Source: Pelodera strongyloides
Lineage: Eukaryota > Nematoda > Chromadorea > Rhabditida > Rhabditidae
Reading direction: 5' to 3'
Length of the DNA stretch: 64,000 bases
Assembly (NCBI GenBank): GCA_036852015.1
Contig: JAANDG010000448.1
Location: 58,610-122,609 of the forward strand
The first letter of the stretch is position 1, and every line of letters starts with the position of its first letter. This document shows positions 20,641 through 32,100 of this stretch, in pieces. The notes under the pieces were generated by a model that did no database searches, was not told where the DNA came from, and saw nothing but the letters and a program-made list of their open reading frames with translations. The position numbers and the translations under genes are program-made.

Positions 20641-21086
20641 GGTCTCGGGTCAAGATCAGAAGCTCTAGGCGTTGAACTGTTGAACACTGTATTGTAGAAC
20701 ACTTGCTTGAACAAATATTGTTTCTCCCACAGCCCGGAATATGTTTCAAAAAACGGCTGCTATGCCGCTTAGACTTAGACTTCAAAGAGGTATTGTACAT
20801 GTTTCTTCAAAGTATACCGGGTAAAGCATTTGTCATATATTGCATTGCACGCAACTGACTGTTTCATATAACAGAACGAACGTATACAATATAGAAAACA
20901 GTATACTTGGCCTGTTTTACATAGTTTTGCAAATATTTCCCTAAATCTTTTGTTATATCATATGGATATGGGCGACATTGTATTGTATTCTTTGAATTTA
21001 AATTATCCTTGAATCATTGTTGTGCGATTAACTTTTATTTGTGGAGATTTATTGCAGACGTTTGTAGATATGCAACAGCTTAACAT

Positions 21087-24000
21087 TTATCTAATACCTA
21101 ATTTATTTCGGCAACTGACAAGATGTGCGGCTCCTTTCCTGAAAGAAAATATAATGAAGCCAACGCATTGCCGTTCGAGAGAAGTACCTATCGCATACAT
21201 ACTTCTCTCCACAGGACACGTCGTCCAAGAGACACCGCCCTGGATTAATAATAATAATATTTATTGGAGCTACAATGAAGATTCCCGACTTCTGAGAAAA
21301 ACGGGACCCTGCATTCTACATGTTTTGGTTGGTGTTTATATATGTCTGCATAACGTGAATTCATTTTTTTATTAGAATCTGGTGACTGCCCCGTTGAAAA
21401 AGAATTTATGAAGCCATTCACATCGTAATACTACCTACGAAGCTTTACTTACTCGCTGTAGCCTGCATCAGGGCTGCTGAAGGTCTCTTCGGCAAGGTCG
21501 ATGATAACGTTCTAAAATAATTAACTCGCAATTTCAAGCGTAATACCGGCCGATTTTTGAAACGCATAGCGGACATTTGCAGTTTTGTGCATCATATGCA
21601 TACGCAAATGAGCATAATTTAGAATAAAAATCTACCCCAATTAGATTCCACTTATTGTTAGCATGAATCTTATTATATAAAGGAGAAGAGTTTGTGGCCG
21701 GATGAATTTATTTGTGATTACGACCACAACGAATTTTTTCTACGTTTCAGACATTTGGTATAAGTAGGCATCTGTTCCATATTTACAAAATATGCGCCAA
21801 TAGGATCTCTTAACACAAACGTTGGAATATACGCTCCAGACGTTTCCTATAAATATGCGCACGTCGAAGTATCGTTTACAAACATTTGATGTCGCCTCAG
21901 GCGGCGATAACCGTCTGGTGCCTAATAATGCAGTTTTCATAAATGCATAATAATGCAGTTTTAGACGATGCGTTTCAAAACACGGCCAGTAGCAATGTGA
22001 ATGTAATTGAAAGAAAGCTGAGAATCCAATAAGCAACATCTACAAAATGCAAGTGCTTGAAGGTTGAAGGCTTACTGTTATTTCTACATGAAACGCGAGA
22101 AACCGAAAAAAAGAGGGACTCGGATGAAACCCAAACTATGTTAGCGCTATCGCGCTAACAAAGGATATTAATAATATTTGCAACTTACATGTTTGCCTGT
22201 CTGGAATGAATCCCCATACCTTGCCCATAAGCGAGCACATTTGGTTTTCTCGGGCTGAATTTCGATATAATTGTCCGTCGTTTTTCATGATTGTAATAAA
22301 AAGAAGTCACTTAGCGATCGTTAATTGTTAGTTTTACTTTTTTTTGCACGTCTAAAAAATTAATTAACTCATAGTCAACTACATTCGTAATGTCAAATCA
22401 CAAGCATTCGTTTTCGTTTGAGCAACTAAATTATTGAATTCTTACATTGTCTCCATCCTAGTGTGGTATTCATTACAAGCTGGTTGTAAATACTGAAACG
22501 ATATTTTAACCTGTCCCGGACATTTCCAAGTCGTTTGCAAGTGGAATTCATAGTCACAATCCGTCGCGAACACGGAAACGACATCGTCGGAATCAGCCTT
22601 TACAGTGCACTGAAGTTCTTTCTAATAAAACAACGTAGTCGAGCCCATACTCTGCTTTTGTCGATCGTGGCTATTTTTCTTGGTTCTTTCAAGGAATATA
22701 AATGAGGCAGGTTGGATCAAAGGAGAAAAGGTAGTAGAGAAATGTTTGGCTACTCATCCAACTTCGAATAGATGGAGTATTTTTACACAAACTGAATCCC
22801 CATTCCTCGTGAGTACTTCGAATGCTGGAATGCATATGAAAGCGCCTTATGCGGCGATAGCCGTCTGGCACAGAAATAAAATAGGCGATAGCCGTCTGGC
22901 ACAGAAATAAAATAAAAACTACCGAACGTGTGTGTGAGTTATAGGAACAGCTGCCGTAGTCACCCTCATCACCGAGGGAACTCATGAGAAGAACCGTAGC
23001 AGATTCCTGCCATTTGAAACAATTACTCTTCCAGTTTAAAGAGAAATACAGGTCGTTTTTTGAAACACATAGTACACCATCATTCTTATGAGCTTATGCA
23101 AATGAACATAAATTAGGAGAAATCGAGCTAAATTGAAGCAAATTAGCATAATAGTAAGATTCCCGCCGTCACGGTGCGTTTCAAAAACCGGAATTTCGCT
23201 GCCGGAATTTCGCTGTCATAATTCTCGACTCATGTAGAGCGAGCTCGTTGTTTATGCGAACAATGTTTGTTTGGTTGCCTAAAGCTGAAAGAGCGATGGA
23301 GAGGGGCTAAGCTCTTGAACTAATTATGTCTAAACTGAGTGAGAACGCCCTTCATCTTTATAGGAAACGGAGGAACCATTTGGCGACGGTTCTCATATGA
23401 ACTGGAAAAAATATTATGAACTAAGGCCCGACAACGAAATATTTTTTTCCGTAAAAAAAACAGTTGATCGTCGGCCAACGGCGGTTTTCCTGTTGTGAGT
23501 TCGGCAATTATTTACTTTTCCTGGCCATTTAATGTTAATTTCTAGTATTTTATAATGAACGGAAAAGAAGCATTCAGTGCCGAAGATGGTAAAAATAGGA
23601 AAACATACGAGTGGCACTTTGATACTTGTGAGCGTGCCGTCTGCTTCTCTTTTCTATAAATGTAGTTGATTAAAGCTTCATTCGCGATGGATTGATCTCG
23701 TGCGAAACAACGAAATCTGACCGAGGAGTTCTTTGTGTTATAAAAAAGCTAAACTATATCTACAACACGAAATTTTGATGGTGCGCGCCGAAAAAAAGGT
23801 TCGCCCGCATATCGATGGGTACCGGTTCGCGCCAGGTACTCCGGCGAAAGGGTGGCGCACTGACCGGTCGAAAATGTGAAAATCTACACAGAAATAGATA
23901 AGATTCTGCGCGGCGCTCGCCCAATCTTTGCCCGGTTTTCGCTAGTCAGTGCACTAGCGCAGATCTCACAAAAGTCTGGCGAAGGCTGTGCGAAGTGCGC

Positions 24001-24537
24001 GGCAAGACGTAGGCGGAACCTTTTTTTGCCGCGGACTAACCGAGTTTCATCAGTGTGTATGTCTAACTAGCGTATGGTTGCTTTCAGACTTTATACGACA
24101 AACAGATCAACTGCGCGTTATGTATTTATGTGAATTAACTGCTCACCTTCGCGGCGCAGTCTAGAAGAGTGACGTTGTACTGAAACTACGTGTTTTAGCG
24201 TTAATTCTCCGATACACCAACTCGAATATAGTGAAGCGGGGTCTTAGGGTTCCCTTTGGATGTCGTTCTTTCTTTGTATTGATTGTTAACAACCGTTATT
24301 ATTATTATTAGTGCATTACAGCTATAAACACACTCATACATTTGAACTGATAAAATTACGAAACTTTGGTGTGCAATTTAACTAATTCACGACTTCAGCT
24401 TGAACATTTTCAAAAATGTTGGCCGAACTGACCTCCACGATAAGACCACTAGGGCATGGTTTTTCAGTTTGAGTTGCTTCCAGAGAGACAGTCAGTGCCA
24501 GGGCAAGAAGGCACACGAAATCATCTGAATGGACCAT
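21087..24537 (-). CDS. Small secreted cysteine-rich protein, paralogue C
   Basis: Eight exons: 24433-24537, 24147-24179, 23609-23653, 22923-23006, 22511-22609, 22189-22254, 21453-21511, 21087-21138; about 180 aa with consistent phases. Motifs parallel B: YNVTLLDCAAK, KREADGTLTSIKVPL, DYGSCSYNSHTRS, CTVKADSDD, TTWKCPGQ, PEKTKCARLW, NVIIDLAEETFSSPD, KGAAHLVSCRNK. Eight cysteines at the same places as B after the leader. The likely start gives MVHSDDFVCLLALALTVSLE; the acidic, non-basic N-terminus is odd for a signal peptide, so the start may be mutated or wrongly placed. Family not recognised. Confidence 0.78.
21533..21660. mobile_element. MITE family 1 fragment
   Basis: Left half only (GCGTAATACCGGCCGATTTT, then AACGCATAGCGGACATTTGC and a degenerate core) in an intron of paralogue C. 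A small right-end fragment (GATGCGTTTCAAAACACGGCC) follows near 21965. Confidence 0.55.
22853..22915. repeat. Direct repeat of about 31 bp, two units
   Basis: GGCGATAGCCGTCTGGCACA plus AGAAATAAAATA occurs twice in tandem inside a paralogue C intron. The GGCGATAGCCGTCT core also occurs at 2811-2824 and, with one change, near 21902. Confidence 0.7.
23036..23218. mobile_element. MITE family 1 copy
   Basis: TTAA on the left, TTAAAGAGAAATACAGGTCG end, full core with AATCGAGCTAAATTG, and a right end where CCGGAATTTCGCTG is duplicated. In an intron of paralogue C. Confidence 0.75.
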
Positions 24538-25050
24538 GGACTACTTTATAAAGTTAATCTCTATTATAATTTTTATGACAGAAAGACAAACGAAGGTTTA
24601 TCTTCTTGCACAAGACAACCTGTACAACTTCCAAACATAGCATTTTATTAATCGGAAAGCGATGGAAGGGCTATTGCAACCACGCTAAATACTGTAAAGA
24701 AAATTCATCAACAAGAAACGTGAACAATACAGCTAATAATACCCATCAGTAATGTCTTTACATACAACACTGCACGTCCTATCAAATAGCGTTAAATATA
24801 TTATTGAATGCGCGTTCTGAAATATATATCCACGTAATAAATTGTTCAAATAAAAAAATTTAATATCGTAACCCAGGCAATAATATGTCTAGACAATAAC
24901 GGGCAGCTATTTTCACTCAACCGTGATGTGAATACATAATCATTTGAAGAACAAAGTTAATTTCCTTCCCTTCTTACTCATAAATCATAAAATGCATGTT
25001 CAAAATCTAATGAACATCGCAGTGTTTGCTTACGTTACGCAACCACTAGC
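24538..25050 (-). promoter_or_regulatory. Upstream region of paralogue C, homologous to that of B
   Basis: Shares an ordered series of short blocks with 19880-20430 (for example TATCCACGTAATA and TGTGAATACATAAT). More AT-rich indels are present here. Confidence 0.5.
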
Positions 25051-26145
25051 TGTAGCTCGCGTTCTGAAAATTTTTCATATGGAAGCTACAGCAAGAAATG
25101 TTCAGCACCAGGAGCTCCGCCCTCTGCGGAAAATGACACAATCAAGCGTCGGACACTGTATTGTAATTCATGTTTGAACAAAAGTTTACCTTGAAGCGTA
25201 AAAGATTTACTTATAACCATAATATTCAATATTAAAAAAGTTTATTGACGCATGCATTCACCATAAATAAATAAAAGAAAAGCAATAAGTGAAAATGGAC
25301 AACCTGTAAAACTAAAAAAAATCAAAAGATTTCACAAACAAGTATTATTAAACAAGGCACAACATAGAATAAATACAAATGTAAATAAAGCAACGTAGAG
25401 ACCAAAAAATAATACTAACACAACTGAGCAAGAAAATTAAGTGAGCATCTGAAGCTAAAGCAAAATAACGAAACCGTAATAAAGATATACAACGAGGTTC
25501 TTGAGAGGTTTCCTCTAACGCATATGGCGCCTAATAACAACAAGTTTTCTCACAAGCAGAAAAACAAACTATAGCGACTTATCATACAGAACAAAACAAA
25601 CCCTTACAAAATCAAAAAGTGAACAGAAATTAGTTAACTATCATAAATATCAAACCGGACAGAAACGTTTTTCTTTTTAATCTTTATTAACAATCATCCA
25701 TCTCCACCGTTCTCGACGGCATCTCCTCTGGAATTGAATAAGATATACATGTTTGACAATGAGCCATAATATCCCTAAGTCCCTAATTCACTAACTATAG
25801 CCTATAGAGTCTATAAGAGATTCTAAGAAACCCGAATAAACACCAGGTAAGGGAGTTAATAGGCACATATAAGAATTGATAGGCTCACTTCTTGAGAACT
25901 CCCCATATCACCTACTCGAAGCGCAAAAGGGAAGCGCTCGACGCGGCTCCATCGCCAGATCGCAATCCCGTCATTCCGCTATGGCAAACACTTCCTTTCT
26001 GCCCAACGAATGCTTACATTCTTCACCTAACATGCTAACCCTCGCGCAATCGCCGCATAGAAAAGGAAAGCTTGCCACAGCGTGGCCGCGCCCCTATTGT
26101 GCGCGAAAGGTGCGCGAACCCCCATACATTAGAGGATTCATTCCC
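25051..26145. other. AT-rich spacer between paralogue C and rad-50
   Basis: No gene or repeat family recognised. It must hold the rad-50 3' UTR on its right side. The plus-strand open frame 25876-26301 overlaps the last rad-50 exon on the other strand and has no recognisable product. Confidence 0.5.
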
Positions 26146-29100
26146 TTACCCGATAGTTCGAATCCTCTCCAACTCACTTCTACCGGACTCATTCTTCGAC
26201 ACGTGGTACACATACTCGGGGCGGATTGCACGCTGCATCTTGGACACAAATCTAGAAGAATAATAACACCTTCTTATAATGGACAACGGCATAAAAATTA
26301 AACGAGTAGTATATTTTTCACTTACATAATGATTTGTATTTGTTCATTGCTTAAAGCCACTATTCTCGCACAACATCTACACTCTCTCAGACGAGCGTAT
26401 ATCACAAATAAAACACCAATAAAAAAAAACTAAGCTAAATCACAAGAACACGAACTTCTAGTTTTCAACAGTCTAGTCTATGTACTACAGTGGCCGTATG
26501 CACGAACGCCGGGAACATGCTCCCAGCGGGAGGTGAGAGAAAGAGGGGGATCATACGAATCAGAGACATGCAGAGACAAATTCTCCCCAACGTGGGAGGC
26601 TCCTGCTGTTCATGCATACGGCGACAGGAAACATCATTCACAAACTAAACTCTCCACTCGCTGAACACCAACCTCTCATCGTGAGTAATAATGATCAGCT
26701 GGAACTGGCGTGCGTCCTCTGGATCCCCATCGTCTGCTCTACGTGCATTGATTAGATCAATCAACATATCGACCATGTCATCAATCTGAACATTTAAAGG
26801 GATATTGTGGGTGGTTCTTGAACGAATACTGGACAACCTACTGCAGTCGTCATATAGTATATGCAAATTGACAGCTTACAAATCAGAACGATCGTACACA
26901 ATGAAAGCAGTATTCATAAAAAGCACCTTCTGAATATCCAAATTCGTTGTCGGTTCATCTAGTGCCAGAATTGAGCACTTTCCACCAAAAACATCGGAAA
27001 GCGCCACACGAATGAGAATAGACGCGAGCATCTAAACATGTTTGTAAAGCATGACAAATTGCTGACAAACCAAAAAGAAAACTCTTAATCCGCCTATATG
27101 GGTGGTTCAGCTGTGCAAGTATGAAAAGTCCCACTCTCCAGGTATACTCCGCAGTCTGTGTCTGACACCCGTTGGAGGGTTCCCAATTTATTCTGCTAGA
27201 CAACAGCACTTCCACCTCCGATGTAGTATGTGATACGCATAGGAATTTGCATACAATAGATGTAAATCACTTCACAAACCACGTGTTACACCTCTTTAAA
27301 TTTATATTCCCCACCTTCTGCCCAGCACTACACCGCTCTCGCATCTCAATCTCCGCGCCGCCTTCCAGTACCATCATCACGTAATAGTCATACTTGTTGC
27401 GGTCACCAGATCCCGGTGAGAGCTCGGATCTGAACGTGGCATATTTGTGGACCAAAAATATTTGTAACTGTATTCACGTAAAGGAAGGCCAGACAGGAGC
27501 CAGCGCTATCTTGCCTATAACGCAAAGTTGTGTGAGACAAAACAAATTCAAATACTGTAAATGCATTAACACAAACAAGCTTATTTATTGTAATTATAAG
27601 AAAAAGACATCTATTCACCAATGTTAAACTTTATTTTATGCGAATTTCTATATCTTTTTGCGACGTTCAATATTTTTTGATTATCAACCTACTTTATAAT
27701 TCTACAATAGTTTTCACATTTTCTAAGTTACTTAGTTGCTTTCTAAAAATTGTGTTTAAAGTCATTGTACAGATAAATAGACCAATATGAAATGTGGTAG
27801 ACTTATTATCATTTAAAAATGTGCGCTCAGTGACTTGGTGTCCAGCATCAGCCCTTCATCAGAGGGTCTCACCGAAGTAAGTCCGCTCCTCAAAGCCTTC
27901 AGCCGAAAGGTTGGGTAATTCATAGCACACGGAATACAGCCACCTCAGGGTTACCCCCTAAATGACTGCACCCCACGGATGCAGCGGCATTTGGCATACA
28001 TGCCAAGCAAGCGGCAGATGACGTGTGCGAAAAAGAGCACAGAGAACGCGCGCATCAAAGAACGCACAGGGACCAACAAGCTTCACGGAACACACCGGAC
28101 CAAACTTACTTAATCTTAATCGCATTAATATCGGTTCCTCTGTAAACTCTTCTCCACAGATTTTCCAGGATTTCATTCACAGCTCTCATTTTTGTCCTAT
28201 GATAATCAAGAATGGCCTCCTCGAGATGAATCGCATATGTTTTCAGGTCCTAAAAGCAATCCAGAAGAATGTGAAGCAATTTAGAAGAATGTAAAGCAAT
28301 TTAGAAAGATATTCAATTATTTACATAAAATGTTAGTCTGCCATCACGATGACAATTGATCATTAACTAATTGAAACTACGTGGGCGCGGAAGCAATGTG
28401 CATTTACAGCTCAATGATGAACCGAAAGTAAACAGAGTCACAGAGTGCATTGACAAACAAAGGTCCTTGTCCTTCACTTCAGTGTAGAACAAGGGACCAC
28501 ATAACATGTACCACTCTTTCATTTTGAAAGGCACATACACGTAGCTGTGCCTGAACGCCGAACACAGAAAGAACACAATAACAATTAAAAGTAAAGCCTT
28601 AAATCAAAGTTTGCACTTCTGAAACGTATGTTTTCTCATGTACTGCATGCTAATTGCGATCACACGTTATCTATTCACGCAATCATTTGCATACAAAACG
28701 CAGAAAAGTGTTTCAGAACACACGCTTCACAAACCGGCAAACCGGCTGCCAAACTGCTTTAAAATTCAAATATCTAACTTCAATAGCTGCCTCGGAGACC
28801 ACTTTCTCCACAATCACACCCATGTAATCCGAATCCGCTTTTCGATAAGTATCCTTCGCCAGCTCTTCAGTCAACTTTTTAATCTAAAGAAAAGTTAAAC
28901 CCTATTTAACTCATCCAATCATAACAGCCTAAAGTCTAAAGTCCAATTCATTCCTTTAAAAATGCAACAAGAGTCCTTCCATAATTCAATAGACGGCATA
29001 AAGCAATTAAAAAACGCTCGCTCAGCAGATAAGATATACGCAAAATTACTGTACCTCCAAACAGATATAAATTCATCACAAGTTAGGAAAGAAAAATTAA

Positions 29101-32100
29101 ACCCACATTCATGTTGATTTCGGTCTGTTGTCCGGATTGTTCGGAAATTCTTTTCGTCCATTTATCACAGATATCCCGAGCTTTGTTCAGCTTCTCTTCG
29201 AGTTTCTAAAATTAAATTCTATATATAAAGGCAGAAGGTTCGGTTGGAGGACACCATCAAACCTGAGTAGATGCTAGCAACAAAAAAAAGAACACGACAA
29301 GCCGAGAACCCAAACATCCCAGTGCAAATAATTTATAGGATTCGCGGAGTTATGATTCGCGCCGTTGCATTATTGATCGCCTGGTAACCCATGCCGTTGA
29401 TTTGGTAACCATCGAAATTTGTGTTCCCAGGTCATATATGCGATTCGTACTTTTACGACTCACAATCAGAGGGATACGGCAAATTTGCATAGAATAAATC
29501 GGGAATCCAGTTATAAAGAATATGTGTTCCAGAACCACACGCCATACCGCTTTATTATCGTGGTGCTAATCCTTACCTGTCTGCTCATTCCAGTCCACGC
29601 ACCCAGTCGATCCAATTCATCTTGAGCTTCTTTGATTTTCCGTTTAAAGTTGATGCGTTGCAGTTGTTGCTCCAACAGACGCTTCTTCGTTTGCTGCAAC
29701 GAAACAAAAATAATATATTAATGTTAATAAAGCGGTATGGCACGCGAATTTGAAAGTCGACTGTACAATTGCATTGCAATGTATTTATGCAAATTCCCTG
29801 CTATGACATATAATTGCAATAATACATGGTATTACAACTGTGCAGTATACCTCCGACAAACCGCATGCCCATACCTCTATAAAAATTCACTTCCCGGTTC
29901 CCGGTCACACTACATATACCATGCGATAATCCAATAGTTGGTCCTCTACTACTGCGAACAGCCGCCGTTTCACACAACTATTTTCTCCGCACAAACTATT
30001 ATTCGATTAGTTTAATACGGTCTCAGTGTTTGGTTCTAGATACACTCGACTCTCGTCTGTTATTAAACTACTTTTACGTAGAATTACCAATTATGCGAGA
30101 GTTGCGAGGAAGTTTTTGTGGACAAGGCCATAATTTGATCGAAACATATACAATTAAAGAAAGCAGTCCAATCAAACCGCTAATTTTCACAATCCCGTAA
30201 CATTGATTTATTCTTTGCACTTTGAAACCACCGTAAGCTGCACAGTCACCAATTTCACACACCAAAATTCACCCAGAGAAATAAGAAACAGGTGATATTG
30301 GATTTTTTAGTGCCCAAAAGACGTAAAGAGAAAATCCAATCATTCCCAAGTGCAAGTACATTTTCCTTGTTTTTTTCTTTATTCTATGTAAGTTCATGTA
30401 AAAACGCGTTCATTGAGACAATAAAAACGCTCCGTCTTTCCAGAAAATAAAGTACTACATGTCTACAGTAGGACTAGAAGTAAGAATATTCGCGGCTGTT
30501 ATTTACCTTATTGTTGCGCTAACAGCACTGACAACAAACATATTACTTGCATGGATATTTTACACGGTATGTATTTCATTTCAAGTGTGCATAATGTGAA
30601 GTGCCGATAAACTTCAAGGGTGCATAATGTGAAGTGCCGCTAAAAATCTTACCAAAAGAAATATTTCCAGGAAAGGAGCTATTATTCCAAATTTCCCTTT
30701 TACCGAATAGCGAATAATCTTGTTTGTTGTGATATTTTACTTCCACTAATACAGATTTATATCGCAGTACCCGTAACAATAACTTCTACAAATGTAAGTC
30801 TTTTTGCAGTAGATATCCTCGTTTTCACTTGTGCCAACTTAATATTGATTCATGCCTCGCAAACCATATATCGTGGAGAGTATGGTTTGGTGGGGCTCCG
30901 CTCCAACATAGGTGCTTATTTGTGTCAATTCAGGTCTATCAAAATAATGCGGTTTTACTCGCCGTTTATAATGGATTTCTTTTTCTTGAATTCATTTCCT
31001 ACAAAGGAACACTCATGTTCGTATTGCTACTAAGTATGCATAGATTGTTTATATTTGTAATGCCACGGTTTGAACAAGCCACATTCCGTGGAAAAGGCTT
31101 GTACATGTGAGTTCTTATAGTACGATTATTAGATGTGCGTGTGCATTAAGTATTTTTTTTTTGACCCGAGTAACATTTAACTGACTATCGGGTTTTAGTG
31201 CTTGCTCAATATGTATAATATAATAACCAGTAAAACCCCTGAAAATCGTCTCTTGCAATATGACTATTTGTGGTAGGATCTCTCCATTTGGGATGTCCGT
31301 GCAAGAATTTCAAAGGGGAGACACGTGCCGAGCTTTTCAGACTCCCTGGGTTTTCTCCAATAAAGATAAGACAGATCTTCACATATCTTTATTGAGCACC
31401 GACGTTTCGGCTAAATAGCCATTTAGCCGAAACGTTGGTGCTCAATAAAGATATGTGAAGATCTGTCTTATTTAGCCGAAACGTTGGTGCTCAATAAAGA
31501 TATGTGAAGATCTGTCTTATCTTCATTGGAGAAAAACCAGGGAATCTGAAAAGCTCGGCACGTGCCTACCCTTTGAAGTATTACTGTATAGGTTCATGTT
31601 GTTCATATGTTTTTCATGAAACCTGGCATATTATTTAGGTGGTGCATCTTCATGTGGTTATATGTCGCATATGAATCCGTAATGCTCAGCTGTTTTGGGT
31701 GTTCCAAACAATTTTCCGAAACTGGTAAGTACGCAAGTCATTAATTATTCATTATATATTTTATTCATTTCATTATAATTATAGTTCTCATGTACTTAAC
31801 TAACCATTGCGATAATCTCTTCAACACTTCAACTAGCAGCTAGTACATAGAAAACTAGAATTCATGATTTTTTTTATAATAAACCAGTTTTCAGGATATT
31901 TTTTCTATTGGGCCTGTATTGAGAATACATTTTCTTCACGCTTCTTGACCGTAAGTGTTTCATCAATGAGCGGTTGGCTAATAAATTAGGTAGCACATGC
32001 TGCGCATGACTTAAAAGACATTGTAAGAACATCATAACAGTTGCCCATAATTATCTTCTTACTGAATTTATGTACAATTTTCCCGTGACAGTTGAAAATA

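Noticed and set aside
25876..26301. 141-codon plus-strand open frame
   Set aside because: Opposite to the last rad-50 exon, no recognisable motif, composition-driven.
26645..26866. Direct rad-50 stop at 26645
   Set aside because: The frame keeps ITHDE but loses the conserved C-terminus, which a phase-matched downstream exon supplies.
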